A DNA stretch of 64,000 nucleotides from Allofranklinella schreckenbergeri (GTDB lineage Bacteria; Pseudomonadota; Gammaproteobacteria; Burkholderiales; Burkholderiaceae_C), in NCBI RefSeq assembly GCF_003703475.1, contig NZ_RDQM01000013.1, positions 19,411-83,410 of the forward strand, given 5' to 3'. The notes beneath the pieces were generated by a model. The model was not told the DNA's origin, searched no databases, and saw only the letters and a program-made list of their open reading frames with translations. Positions within the stretch are counted from its first letter, which is position 1, and every line of letters begins with the position of its first letter. The translations under genes were made by a program, and so were the position numbers. Positions 1-8,876 of this stretch are shown here, one piece after another.

Positions 1-918
1 CAGCAAGATGCCCAGGGTCAGCTCGGGCAATGCTTCGGCCAGGGCGTAGTCCACGGTGATGGTGACGCGCTCGCCGCTGGAGACGGTGCTGGCGCGCGAG
101 TCGTGGCCGGTGAGTGCGACTTCCAGCAGGCGCGCCTGGCCCGTGCCGTAATCGGCCTGACTGCCGCCTTCGGTTTGCACCATGGCGGCATTGCCTTCGC
201 CCATGCGGGCCACGAGGTAGTTGTAGGCGTTGACCACGGGTTCAGGCTCGCCGATGTCCACCACGCGGCCGTGGTCCAGCAGCATGACCTGGTCGCACAG
301 CATCTTGATGGCGTTGAGGTCGTGGCTGACCAGCACGATGCTGCCGCCCGCTTCACGGAACTGGCGGATGTGGCGAAAGCATTTTTGCTGGAAGTGGGCA
401 TCGCCCACGGCCAGCGCCTCATCGACCAGAAACGTGTCGGGCTGGGCGTGGATGGCGATGGCAAAGGCCAGCCGCATGACCATGCCCGAGGAGTAGGTCT
501 TGAGCGGCTCGTGGATGAAAGGCCCCAGCTCGGAGAAGTCGATGATGGCCTGGCGGCGCTGGGCGATTTCGTCTGGCGACATGCCCAGCAGCAAGCCGTT
601 GTTGTCGATGTTTTGATCGCCCGTGAGCTCGGCGTTGAAACCCGTGCCCAGCTCCAGCAAGCCGGTGATGCGGCCGCCGCGCTCGATCTGGCCCGTGTCG
701 GTCAGCAGCACGCCGTTGAGGATTTTCAGCAGGGTGGATTTGCCCGCGCCGTTGTGGCCGATGATGCCCAGCGTTTTGCCGGCGGGCACTTCAAAGCTGA
801 CATCGTCCAGCGCCTGATGCACGTGGTGCATGGGGCGGCGCAGCAGGGCTTCGAGCAGGCGATCAGCCGGGCGGCGGTAGAGCCGAAAGCGTTTGCTGAC
901 GTGTTGCACGCGGATCAT
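1..918 (-). CDS. Polysaccharide ABC exporter ATP-binding protein (Wzt/KpsT/TagH type), 3' end outside window
   Basis: This is the ATPase half of an ABC-2 exporter that moves a finished surface polysaccharide across the inner membrane. 306 codons are visible and the reading frame runs off the left edge. The Walker A motif GHNGAGKST lies near residues 54-62, the signature TYSSGMVMR near 140-150, Walker B FLVDEALAVGD near 165, and the H-loop SHD near 195. Residues beyond about 235 begin an extra C-terminal domain like the Wzt carbohydrate-binding domain. The start ATG overlaps nothing, but AGGGG lies about 8 bases upstream. It is the last visible gene of a leftward cluster with a permease and a GT4 glycosyltransferase. 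Family is certain; the substrate (O-antigen, capsule or other) is not visible. Confidence 0.93.
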   Translation of the reverse strand, partial: MIRVQHVSKRFRLYRRPADRLLEALLRRPMHHVHQALDDVSFEVPAGKTLGIIGHNGAGKSTLLKILNGVLLTDTGQIERGGRITGLLELGTGFNAELTGDQNIDNNGLLLGMSPDEIAQRRQAIIDFSELGPFIHEPLKTYSSGMVMRLAFAIAIHAQPDTFLVDEALAVGDAHFQQKCFRHIRQFREAGGSIVLVSHDLNAIKMLCDQVMLLDHGRVVDIGEPEPVVNAYNYLVARMGEGNAAMVQTEGGSQADYGTGQARLLEVALTGHDSRASTVSSGERVTITVDYALAEALPELTLGILL

Positions 919-931
919 GCGCCAGCCCCTT

Positions 932-1102
932 TCATGGCAAGAAGGCCCGCGCGCTTTGCAGCGTCAGCACAGTGGCGAGGGTGATGCCCAGCAGCCACCA
1001 CAGGCCAGGCATGGGCCAGCGCGCCAGGCGATGGCGTGCCAGCGCCAGGGCGGCCAGGGCGGCGGCGTTGATCAGCAAGGCGCTGAGCAAAAAAGCGATC
1101 AT
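932..1102 (-). CDS. Small two-helix membrane protein between the exporter subunits
   Basis: A 56-residue open frame starting MIAFLLSALL and ending ARAFLP. Two hydrophobic stretches (about residues 3-22 and 33-49) are separated by a basic linker with RHRLARW, so it looks like a helical hairpin with a short cytoplasmic or periplasmic loop. It ends 13 bases before the Wzt-type ATPase start, which suggests the two are co-translated. The ribosome-binding site is weak (GAAAACC). I recognise no family. Support is the clean hydrophobic pattern, a frame ending just before the next gene and the absence of a better frame; it could still be chance in GC-rich DNA. Confidence 0.5.
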   Translation of the reverse strand: MIAFLLSALLINAAALAALALARHRLARWPMPGLWWLLGITLATVLTLQSARAFLP

Positions 1103-1140
1103 GGCAGGGGTTTTCCGTGTGCAAGGGGAGTAGGGGATAA

Positions 1141-1222
1141 TTTTTACAAATCAATAGGAATAAAAACCATGCTGTTTCGGCATGGTGTGTATGAAATGGT
1201 TTTTACTTTGGTTGGTTTTTTG
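1141..1222 (+). repeat. Intergenic palindromic element, copy 1
   Basis: AT-rich imperfect inverted repeat. The left arm begins TTACAAATCAATAGGAATAA, the centre holds GTTTCGGCATGG and the right arm is rich in T (GGTTTTTACTTTGG). ACCAT at the end of the left arm pairs with ATGGT of the right arm, and an inner CCATGC/GCATGG hairpin is also possible. It lies between the permease stop codon and the small membrane ORF, inside a leftward operon. Confidence 0.85.
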
Positions 1223-1262
1223 CTTGCTCTACCGAGGCGTGCCGGGGTGGCGCGGAGGGGGC

Positions 1263-2036
1263 TCACAGAAAATCGCGCACATCCTTTTCCATGCGTTTGA
1301 CAAACACGTAGCCCAGCGCCAGTACGCCGCCAGCCAGCAAGGCTGTGATAGTCAAGGCGTTGTAGTCGGGCGTCAGGCCGGGCACGAACATGGCGTGGTA
1401 GGCGCTGATCAGCGGCGCCACCGGGTTGATGGCCAGCAGCAGCTTGTACAGCGCTGGCGGCAGGGCCTGGGGCGTCCAGACGATGGGGGTCAGCCAGAAC
1501 CACAGTTGCACCAGGATGGCGGTGAACTCGCGCACGTCGCGCAAGAAAACATGGAGCACGGCCAGTATCAGCCCCAGGCCCAGCGCCAGCATTTGCTGGA
1601 TCAGAAACACCCAGGGCAGCAGCAGCAATGCGGGCTTGACGGGTTGCTGGCTCACCAGCAAGAAGGCCAGGAACAAGCCCAGCGAAATCAGGAAGGTGAT
1701 GCTTTCGGCCAGCACGATGAAAACGGGCAGCGTGGGCAGCGAGAGACCGCCGATTTTGCTGAGCACGCCTTTTTTGTCCTGAAAGACCGTGGCCGTGCGC
1801 GAGAGCGTGTTGGCAAAAGCCAGCCAAGGCAACATGCCCGCAATCAGATAGATGCTGTAGCCGTAAGCGTTGGTGTGCCCCGGCAGGCGCGCGCCCATGA
1901 TCTGGCCAAAGATGACCACGAAGATGAACAGGGTGACGATGGGCTGCACGAATGCCCAGGCAAACCCCAGGGCCGAGCCTGCGTAGCGATCTACGATTTC
2001 CTGGCGGGCAAAATTCCAAAGCAGGGCGGGGTTCAT
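1263..2036 (-). CDS. Polysaccharide ABC exporter permease (Wzm/KpsM type)
   Basis: Inner-membrane permease of the ABC-2 type that pairs with the ATPase at the left edge to export a surface polysaccharide. The 257-residue protein starts MNPALLWNFAR and has the typical six hydrophobic segments, with an early YAGSALGFAWAFVQPIV block and the conserved LRDVREF stretch after the fourth helix. The chosen ATG overlaps the stop of the upstream glycosyltransferase in an ATGA arrangement, arguing for translational coupling; a longer upstream frame is ignored because it lies inside that gene. The repeat element just downstream separates it from the small membrane ORF and the ATPase gene. Confidence 0.93.
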   Translation of the reverse strand: MNPALLWNFARQEIVDRYAGSALGFAWAFVQPIVTLFIFVVIFGQIMGARLPGHTNAYGYSIYLIAGMLPWLAFANTLSRTATVFQDKKGVLSKIGGLSLPTLPVFIVLAESITFLISLGLFLAFLLVSQQPVKPALLLLPWVFLIQQMLALGLGLILAVLHVFLRDVREFTAILVQLWFWLTPIVWTPQALPPALYKLLLAINPVAPLISAYHAMFVPGLTPDYNALTITALLAGGVLALGYVFVKRMEKDVRDFL

Positions 2037-3484
2037 GACTGGGCGCTCTCCGCGGCGGGCCGGGGCGATGCAGGCACAGCGGGCGCGCGGGCAGTGGGCG
2101 CGACTTCTTCCTTCAGCGCCGTCATGCCACGCAGGCATTCGTAGAGCATCTGGCTGCTTTGCTGCCAATCGATCCAGTGGTAGTCGGGATCGACCTTCAG
2201 GTGCGCAGGGATGCCACTGCGGTGGATGTCGCGCAGTTGCCGCGCCAGATCGTCCGGATTGGCCAGATCAAAGTAGCCAATGCGCTGGGCGCCGATCTCC
2301 CGGTGGATGGGGGTGTCACTCGCGAGCACGGGCAGGCCCTTGGCCAGACTTTCCACAATCGGCAGGCCAAAGCCCTCGGCCTGCGAGGGAAACAGCAGCA
2401 TGTGCGCATGCCGGTAGCAGTAATCGAGCTCGTCGTCGCCCAGGTTGCTCCACAGGTGCAGGCGCTGGCGGCGCTGCGGATGGCTGTTGATGCGCGAGAG
2501 CAGGGCTTCGACCTTCCAGCCGATGCGCCCCACGATGACCAGGCCGACGTCCAGCCCTTCATCCCAAAGCCGGTCGAAAACATTGAGCAAATAGGCGTGG
2601 TTTTTGCGTGGCTCAATGGTGGAAACGATCAGGTAGTTGGGGCGCTCGCTCAGCGCTTGCATCAGCTCCGGGCGGATGGGGGTGGCCGGCGGCGTTTGCG
2701 TGGGGTCTTGCCCCTGGCGGGCGAAATCGGCGCCCAGCAGGAAGTGGCCGAAGCGTTTTTCTTGCGTACGCTCGCCAAACTGCTCGTTGATAAAACGCAT
2801 CAGGTCGTCCTGCACGGTGCGGGAAATGCCGATGTAGCCGTCAATGTGGTCAAACGAATCGAAGAACCACTGCTTGAAAGCCACCACCAGGCCATCGTCG
2901 CAAAACTGGCTATGGGTGATGGGGATCAGGTCGTAGATGACGGCAATGACTTCGCCGCCGCGCTGGCGGAAGGCTTTGGCCGTGGGCCAGATGTCGCACG
3001 TCCACGTCGAATCCAGCAGCAACAGCACATCGCCAGGCCCGACGTTGTCCAGGGGCAGCGGCATGCTGGCAGGGGCTTGGACCTGGGGGCTGAACCAGGA
3101 GCGCACCCGGCGCACGGGATTGACGAGCGTGCGCATCACCAGGTAATTGAGGCCAAACTGGTGCAAGGGCGCATGCATGAACTGGCGCAGGCGCGGATGG
3201 TCGGCGCCCAGGGCGCAAACCAAATCCACCCCGGCGGCATAGACCCGTAACGCATAGCGGTAGAGGCGCTCACCCCAGCTCTGCTGCACGGGCGCGGCGG
3301 GTGTGGCCGGGTAGAGCGCTTGCGGGTCGATGCGCTCGAAACGCTTGCCGTCAATGCGCACGGCCATGGCGATTTCCGGATCATGGCCTTGGGCCAGGTT
3401 TTCGGCGACTTTTCGCACCACGCGCTGTATGCCGGTATTGAGGTGGGCGTTATCGGCAAGAAAAGAGCAGTCGATATAAAGCAT
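2033..3484 (-). CDS. GT4-family glycosyltransferase
   Basis: A cytoplasmic GT-B fold glycosyltransferase of 483 residues starting MLYIDCSFLADN. The C-terminal half has the GT4 donor-binding pattern: VSTIEPRKNH near residue 300, VIVGRIGW, and the EX7E block AEGFGLPIVE near 400 where two glutamates contact the nucleotide sugar. The N-terminal half is less conserved. It is first in the leftward cluster and overlaps the permease start by 4 bases, so it probably builds or initiates the exported glycan. The start was moved inward from a longer frame because the preceding 48 codons look non-coding. Sugar specificity cannot be read from the sequence. Confidence 0.88.
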   Translation of the reverse strand: MLYIDCSFLADNAHLNTGIQRVVRKVAENLAQGHDPEIAMAVRIDGKRFERIDPQALYPATPAAPVQQSWGERLYRYALRVYAAGVDLVCALGADHPRLRQFMHAPLHQFGLNYLVMRTLVNPVRRVRSWFSPQVQAPASMPLPLDNVGPGDVLLLLDSTWTCDIWPTAKAFRQRGGEVIAVIYDLIPITHSQFCDDGLVVAFKQWFFDSFDHIDGYIGISRTVQDDLMRFINEQFGERTQEKRFGHFLLGADFARQGQDPTQTPPATPIRPELMQALSERPNYLIVSTIEPRKNHAYLLNVFDRLWDEGLDVGLVIVGRIGWKVEALLSRINSHPQRRQRLHLWSNLGDDELDYCYRHAHMLLFPSQAEGFGLPIVESLAKGLPVLASDTPIHREIGAQRIGYFDLANPDDLARQLRDIHRSGIPAHLKVDPDYHWIDWQQSSQMLYECLRGMTALKEEVAPTARAPAVPASPRPAAESAQS

Positions 3485-3746
3485 GGTCCAAGATGCCTGA
3501 GAAGGGCGAGGCGGCCCGGATATGGACAAAAGCGAGCCGTTTGAGGTGCGGGAAATGCGTGGCCGCCAGCGAATGCATGGCAATGGGAGGGCGAAGGTGT
3601 TGAAGCATCGTGCTTGCTGCCACAACAAGCGCCAAAAAGGGCGCGAGCTTACCAGAGGAATTCGGGCTGCATGGCCCCTGTATGGCCCGCCAGGGGCGCG
3701 CGGCGAACCTTGCTAGAATCGCTCCCCCATCTCATTGGGCCAACGA

Positions 3747-5480
3747 ATGACAGCACCTTCTTCTTCGACCCGCAGCGAACTGGCGCAAGCCATCTCGGGT
3801 CTCAAGCGATTCTTCTTCACGGCCGGCGTATTCAGCTTCTTCATCAATTTGTTGATGCTGGTGCCGGCCATCTACATGCTCCAGGTGTACGACCGCGTGC
3901 TGGCCAGCCGCAGCGAAACCACCTTGACCATGCTCACCATCATCATGCTGGGCTTGTTTGCCTTGATGGCGGTGTTGGAGTGGTTGCGCTCCCAACTGCT
4001 GGTGCAAGCGGGGCTGCGCATGGATGCAGACCTCAATCAGCGCGTGCTTTCGGCCAGTTTCCAGCAAAACCTGCGCCATAGCGGCTCCAACGCCGGGCAG
4101 GCCATGGCGGATTTGGTCTCCGTGCGCCAGTTTCTGACGGGCAATGGCCTTTTTGCTTTTTTCGATGCGCCGTGGACGCCGATTTTCATCTTCGTCATCT
4201 TCATGCTGCATCCCTTGCTGGGGGCGGTGTCGGTGGTGGCAGGGCTGATGCTGGTGGCGCTGACGTTTTTGACCGAGCGCATGACCCAGCGCCCGCTGGC
4301 AGAGGCTAACAGCGCCAACGTGGCGGCCAACCTGTATATCACCAACAGCTTGCGCAATGCGGAGGTGATCGAGGCGATGGGCATGTTCCCGGCGCTGCGC
4401 GCGCGCTGGTACGCCATGCACCGCAGAATGCTGGGGCTGCAAACTTTGGCCAGCGATCGCGCGGGCGGCATTTCGGCATTGACGCGTTTTGTGCGCATTT
4501 CTTTCCAATCGCTGATTCTGGGCGCTGGCGCTTTGCTGGTGATTGAAGATAAGAGCACGCCAGGCACGATGATTGCCGCCTCCATCTTGATGGGGCGCGC
4601 GTTGGCGCCCGTGGAGCTGCTGATTGGCAACTGGAAAAACTTTGTCGGCGCACGCGCTTCCTACCGCCGGCTGGAAAAGATGCTCAAAGCCTTTCCTGCC
4701 GCGCCCGAACGCATGAGCTTGCCTGCGCCCAAAGGCCATTACGCGCTTGAGAATGTGGTGGCGGGCGCTCCCGGCAGCACGACGCCGATTCTGCGTGGTA
4801 TCAACATCACCATCCCCGCCGGTTCCGTTGTGGGCGTGATCGGCCCATCGGGATCGGGCAAATCGACGCTGGCGCGCCTGCTGGTAGGCGTATGGGCCGC
4901 TGGCGCAGGCGTGGTGCGCCTGGATGGGGCGGATATTTTTGCCTGGGACAAGACAGAGCTGGGCCCCCACATGGGCTATTTGCCGCAAGACGTGGAACTG
5001 TTTGACGGCACCGTGGCGGAAAACATTTCTCGCTTTGGCGAAGTGGATGCGCAAGCCGTGGTGCGCGCGGCCCAGCGCGCTGGCGTACACGAAATGATCT
5101 TGCGCTTGCCCCAGGGCTATGACACGCCTATCGGCGCAGGCGGCAGTGTGCTGTCTGGCGGGCAGCGGCAGCGCATTGGCCTGGCGCGCGCCATTTACGG
5201 CGACCCCTCCGTGGTTGTGCTTGATGAGCCAAACTCCAACCTGGATGACGTTGGCGAGGCCGCATTGGTCAACGCGATCACTCAGCTCAAGCGCGAAGGC
5301 AAAACGGTGATTGTGATCACCCATCGCACCAGCGTGCTTTCGGCTGTGGATTTGCTGCTGGTGATGCGCGAAGGCATGGTGCAGCTTTTCGGGCCGCGCA
5401 ATGAGGTATTGGCCGCCTTGGCCAGCGCCAACCAGCAAGGGGCGGGGCAACAGCCCGCACGCCAGGCAACGCCAGCCTGA
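3747..5480 (+). CDS. Type I secretion ABC transporter, permease-ATPase (PrtD type)
   Basis: Inner-membrane ATPase of a type I secretion system, fused transmembrane and nucleotide-binding domains in 577 residues. Hydrophobic helices fill about residues 25-300 (for example FFTAGVFSFFINLLML). Walker A is GPSGSGKST near 368, the signature is LSGGQRQR near 475, Walker B is VVVLDEP, and the H-loop is VITHRTS. There is no N-terminal peptidase domain of the bacteriocin type, and length and order fit the PrtD family that exports proteases, lipases or S-layer proteins. The ATG is preferred over an upstream TTG. It is followed by its HlyD and TolC partners, a standard three-gene operon. Confidence 0.95.
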   Translation: MTAPSSSTRSELAQAISGLKRFFFTAGVFSFFINLLMLVPAIYMLQVYDRVLASRSETTLTMLTIIMLGLFALMAVLEWLRSQLLVQAGLRMDADLNQRVLSASFQQNLRHSGSNAGQAMADLVSVRQFLTGNGLFAFFDAPWTPIFIFVIFMLHPLLGAVSVVAGLMLVALTFLTERMTQRPLAEANSANVAANLYITNSLRNAEVIEAMGMFPALRARWYAMHRRMLGLQTLASDRAGGISALTRFVRISFQSLILGAGALLVIEDKSTPGTMIAASILMGRALAPVELLIGNWKNFVGARASYRRLEKMLKAFPAAPERMSLPAPKGHYALENVVAGAPGSTTPILRGINITIPAGSVVGVIGPSGSGKSTLARLLVGVWAAGAGVVRLDGADIFAWDKTELGPHMGYLPQDVELFDGTVAENISRFGEVDAQAVVRAAQRAGVHEMILRLPQGYDTPIGAGGSVLSGGQRQRIGLARAIYGDPSVVVLDEPNSNLDDVGEAALVNAITQLKREGKTVIVITHRTSVLSAVDLLLVMREGMVQLFGPRNEVLAALASANQQGAGQQPARQATPA

Positions 5481-5545
5481 GCGCGTTCGCCTTTCTCATC
5501 TTCCCTTCGGACATCTGCGCCCGCAGGCGCCAGGACAGGCTTTTC

Positions 5546-6958
5546 ATGCAAAAAACCACCGAATCCGAAATCGGCTCCGCCACGGAGCTGAGCGGGAGCG
5601 CCCCTGCTCCCGCCGCTGCAACCACCCGGCAGGAAAAAAAACTGGAGCAGGCGCTCGCCAAGACGGACCTTTCTGGCAACCCTTCGCGCCCGCTGCGGCG
5701 CGGTTTGCTGCTGTTGCTGCTGGGCTTGGGCGGCTTTTTGCTTTGGGCGGCGATGGCGCCCATGGATGAGGGCGTGCCCGCGCCGGGCACGATTGTGATC
5801 GAGTCGCAACGCAAACCCATTCAGCACTTGAGCGGGGGTATTGTCAGCAGCGTTCACGTGCATGAGGCCCAGCGCGTCAAGCAAGGCGATGTGCTGCTGG
5901 AAATCGACGACACCACCCTGCAGGCCGAACTCAGCGGCGTGCGCGCCCAGTACTACCAGGCGCTGGCTTTGAGCGCGCGTTTGCGGGCCGAGCGCGATCG
6001 CCTGCCCGATATCGTCTTCCCCCAGGAGCTCAAGGACGCCGCGCAGCAAGACCCCGAAGCGCAGCAGCACATGGATTTGCAGCGCCGCCTGCGCGCCAGC
6101 CGCAGCGCCGCCTTGCAATCCGAGCTGCGCTCTATCGATGAAGGCATTGCCTCGCTGAACTCCCAGCGCAATGGTTTGCAGGCCAGGCTAAAAGGGCGTC
6201 TGGCGCAGCAAAAGCTGCTGCAAGAACAGCTCCAGGGCAGTAAAGACCTGACGCAGGAAGGCTATTTGCCGCGCAATCGCTTGTTGCAAGAGCAGCGTGA
6301 GGCGGCCGACATCGCCTCTCAAATTGCCGACCTGGAGGCCAGCATTGCCGCCAACCAAAGCTCGGTGGCTGAACTGCGCTTTCGCCGCAAGGCCCGGGAA
6401 CAAGACGATTTGCAGCGCATTGATGCCCAACTGGCGGAAGTGGGGCGGGAGCTGCCCGTATTGCTGGAGCGCCTGAACGCGCTCAAGACCCACCTTGGGC
6501 GTGCGCGCATCCTCTCGCCGGTGGATGGCAACGTCGTGGGCCTGCAAGTGCAGTCCGTGGGCGCCGTCATTGCGCCCGGCGCCAAGATCATGGACATCGT
6601 GCCCGACAACGAAAAGCTGGTGCTGGATGTCCATATCCAGCCGCATTTGGTGGACCGCGTGCACCCGGGCATGCTGGCCGATGTGCGCTTTCACGCCTTT
6701 CAGGACATGCCGCAATACACCGTGCAGGGGCGGCTCATCTCCATCTCCGCCGACAGGCTGACCGATCCCATGACGGCAATGCCCTATTTCCTGGGCCGCC
6801 TGGAGCTTTTGCCTGAAACCATGAGCCACCTCAAAACCAAGGAGCTGGTGCCGGGCATGTCGGCCGAAGCCGTCATCAAAACGGGCGAGCGCAGCTTGCT
6901 GGAATACCTGGTGCAGCCGCTGATGCGCCGCATGTTCACGGCCATGACGGAGCATTGA
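5546..6958 (+). CDS. Type I secretion membrane-fusion protein (HlyD/PrtE family)
   Basis: Periplasmic adaptor that links the inner-membrane ATPase to the outer-membrane channel. 470 residues. A single membrane anchor (GLLLLLLGLGGFLLWAAM) lies near residues 53-72 after a cytoplasmic tail rich in Ala and Thr. A biotinyl-lipoyl half-motif (GGIVSSVHVHEAQRVKQGD) follows near 96-114, then a long coiled coil from about 120 to 310, the second lipoyl half (ARILSPVDGNVVGL) and a beta-barrel region. The spacing to the upstream ATPase is 65 bases and to the downstream outer-membrane gene only 4 bases. Confidence 0.95.
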   Translation: MQKTTESEIGSATELSGSAPAPAAATTRQEKKLEQALAKTDLSGNPSRPLRRGLLLLLLGLGGFLLWAAMAPMDEGVPAPGTIVIESQRKPIQHLSGGIVSSVHVHEAQRVKQGDVLLEIDDTTLQAELSGVRAQYYQALALSARLRAERDRLPDIVFPQELKDAAQQDPEAQQHMDLQRRLRASRSAALQSELRSIDEGIASLNSQRNGLQARLKGRLAQQKLLQEQLQGSKDLTQEGYLPRNRLLQEQREAADIASQIADLEASIAANQSSVAELRFRRKAREQDDLQRIDAQLAEVGRELPVLLERLNALKTHLGRARILSPVDGNVVGLQVQSVGAVIAPGAKIMDIVPDNEKLVLDVHIQPHLVDRVHPGMLADVRFHAFQDMPQYTVQGRLISISADRLTDPMTAMPYFLGRLELLPETMSHLKTKELVPGMSAEAVIKTGERSLLEYLVQPLMRRMFTAMTEH

Positions 6959-6962
6959 AATC

Positions 6963-8537
6963 ATGAGTCGATTGCATTTTTCTCCCGCATTGAGGCGCAA
7001 GGCGTTGGCCGCCGTGGCCATTCAAACCTGTTTGCTGGCAGGCGCACAGGCGCAACACTGGGGCTTTGGCGATGAGCCGCAATGGGATGTACCCGCCGCC
7101 GCGCCTGAGCAAATGCCCGCGCCCGCATCCGCATCCTCATCCGCACAACCTGCAACAGAGCTTGCGCGCGCCCTGCGCTGGCCGGTGATGCTCGGCGGCA
7201 AGCCCGTGCAGCCCCCTGCACCCCAGGCGCCTGCGCAACTGCCTGAAGTATTGGGCTTTCGGCAAGCGCTTGAGCGCGCCTTGATCGCCGAAAGCGGCTA
7301 CCGCGCCCAGCAAGCCGAACATGCGGCCACGCGCGAGGAGATTCCCCGCGCGCGCGCAGCCTTGCTGCCCAACGTATCGGCCTCGGGCATACGCTACGAC
7401 AACAACGCCTACGTCACCCAAACAGTGGCGCGCGAGAACGACTACATCAGCAAAAACTACACCCTGACCTTGCGCCAGCCACTGCTCAACCAATCGCGCT
7501 GGGTGCAGTACCGCCAGGCCCAGGTGCGTGTGGACCACTCCGGCAAGCGGCTGGAGGCAGAACGTCAGAGGCTGATTTTGCAAATCGCTCAGGCCTATCT
7601 GAACTGCCTGTATGCCGACGCCGTAGCCCAATTCGCCCAGGCTGAAGTCACGGCGCTGGAGGGGATGCTGGCGTCCGTCAAGCGTGGCCACGAAGCGGGC
7701 GAAACCACCTTGACCGACATCTACGATGCCGAAGCGCGGCTGGACGACGCCAAAGTCAAGCAGATAGAGGCGGGCAACAGCCTGGATGCCGCACGCAGAG
7801 TGCTGGAAACGGCGCTGGGCCATCCCGTCAAAGCCATTCAAGGCATCGCCCAGGACAGCCTGACCCTGGCGCCCTTCGAATCGCAGATCGCGCAATGGCA
7901 GCAAGAGGCGGTCGAAGCCAATGCGGAAGTCGCCGCCGCGCGCCTGGCCTTGAGCCTGGCCGGCAAAGAAGTGCAGTTGCAGCGTGCGGGCCACCTGCCG
8001 ACGCTGGACTTGATTGCCCAGCGCCAGCTTTCGCAAAGCGACACCATCAGCACCCTTGGCACCCGCACGCGCAACACCATGTGGGGCGTGCAGTTGAATG
8101 TGCCTCTCTACAGCGGCGGCTATGTCAACGCCTCGACGCGCCAGGCCGCTTCGCGCCTGACGGCGGCACAGGCCAAGCTCGATGCCGCAGCCGAACAAGT
8201 GCGCTTGCACAGCAGCAGCGCGGCGGAAAAGGTGCATGCCAGCATGGATCGCATCCGCGCCCTCGAGCGCGCCGAGCACTCCGCCGCCGCCTCGTTGAAT
8301 GGCACTGAAAAAGGGCTGAAGGCGGGCACGCGCAGCTTCATCGACATCCTCAACGCGCGCAAGCAATTGTTTGAAGTGCGCTTGCGCCGCGCGCAGGCCA
8401 ATACCGACTTTGTGCTGAGCCTGATCGATTTGATGGCCGTGTCGGGCCAGTTGGATGGCCACAACCTGCAAGCCATCGACGGCTTTTTCTCGCCCGCCGA
8501 CGTTCTCGAGCTGGGCGCGCACCGGCCAGCTTCCTGA
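6963..8537 (+). CDS. TolC-family outer-membrane channel of the type I system
   Basis: 524-residue outer-membrane efflux protein. An N-terminal signal peptide (basic MSRLHFSPALRRK, then ALAAVAIQTCLLAGAQAQ) is followed by a low-complexity Ala/Pro segment to about residue 90 that is longer than usual. The duplicated TolC helical repeat follows, with LRQPLLNQSRW and NVPLYSGGYV at the expected places where strands of the barrel begin. It starts 4 bases after the HlyD gene and is the last gene of the operon. The operon ends at a terminator flanked by two facing repeat elements. No secreted RTX-type substrate gene lies next to it. Confidence 0.93.
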   Translation: MSRLHFSPALRRKALAAVAIQTCLLAGAQAQHWGFGDEPQWDVPAAAPEQMPAPASASSSAQPATELARALRWPVMLGGKPVQPPAPQAPAQLPEVLGFRQALERALIAESGYRAQQAEHAATREEIPRARAALLPNVSASGIRYDNNAYVTQTVARENDYISKNYTLTLRQPLLNQSRWVQYRQAQVRVDHSGKRLEAERQRLILQIAQAYLNCLYADAVAQFAQAEVTALEGMLASVKRGHEAGETTLTDIYDAEARLDDAKVKQIEAGNSLDAARRVLETALGHPVKAIQGIAQDSLTLAPFESQIAQWQQEAVEANAEVAAARLALSLAGKEVQLQRAGHLPTLDLIAQRQLSQSDTISTLGTRTRNTMWGVQLNVPLYSGGYVNASTRQAASRLTAAQAKLDAAAEQVRLHSSSAAEKVHASMDRIRALERAEHSAAASLNGTEKGLKAGTRSFIDILNARKQLFEVRLRRAQANTDFVLSLIDLMAVSGQLDGHNLQAIDGFFSPADVLELGAHRPAS

Positions 8538-8545
8538 TCGGTCTT

Positions 8546-8627
8546 GTTTTTGCATATCAAAAAGAAATAAAAACCAGTTGTTTCGGCTTGATGGGTATGG
8601 ATTTGATTTTCTTTTGATTTGAATTTC
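8546..8627 (+). repeat. Intergenic palindromic element, copy 2
   Basis: Begins just after the TolC-type gene. Left arm ATATCAAAAAGAAATAAAAA, centre GTTTCGGCTTGATGGG (one change from the usual TTTCGGCATG), right arm TTTTCTTTTGATTTG. Outer arms pair as ATCAAAAAGAAA with the T-rich right arm. Confidence 0.85.
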
Positions 8628-8670
8628 AGGCATAGCTTGCATGCAGTAAGCCAAAAGGCAAAAAAGCGAC

Positions 8671-8710
8671 AAGGGCAAAGAGCGGCTGCCAGCTCTTTGC
8701 CCTTTTCTTT
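8671..8710 (+). terminator. Factor-independent terminator after the type I secretion operon
   Basis: Perfect 13-bp stem AAGGGCAAAGAGC / GCTCTTTGCCCTT with an 8-base loop, followed by TTCTTTT. It lies between two oppositely oriented repeat copies (2 and 3), and may work in both directions because an A-rich stretch precedes it. Confidence 0.85.
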
Positions 8711-8796
8711 TCATATTTTTCTATCAAAGGAAAACAAGGATTTTGACCATCATGCCGAAACATGGAGTTTTTGTTTCTGTTTGACTGGATATATGG
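8711..8796 (-). repeat. Intergenic palindromic element, copy 3 (reverse)
   Basis: Read on the minus strand it has AACAAAAACTCC on the left, the exact core CATGTTTCGGCATGATGG, and TTTTCCTTTGATAG on the right. It faces copy 2 across the terminator and lies at the 3' side of the leftward DASS transporter gene. Confidence 0.82.
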
Positions 8797-8876
8797 GCGT
8801 TGAGGCTGTAGCAGACCCATAACATCACGCGTGTGCTGGGGGGTGCCAGCAGCGCTGTGCTGGCACGTATGGCCTG

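Noticed and set aside
103..984. Long rightward open frame of 293 codons
   Set aside because: It lies opposite the Wzt-type ATPase gene, whose motifs are unmistakable. Long antisense frames are common in GC-rich coding DNA.
915..1154. 79-codon leftward frame whose stop overlaps the ATPase start
   Set aside because: Basic, low-complexity translation without family features; the 56-residue hydrophobic frame on the same strand is a better candidate.
1182..2144. Rightward open frame opposite the permease, rich in Gln, His and Asp
   Set aside because: Antisense shadow of the Wzm-type gene; composition shows no protein family.
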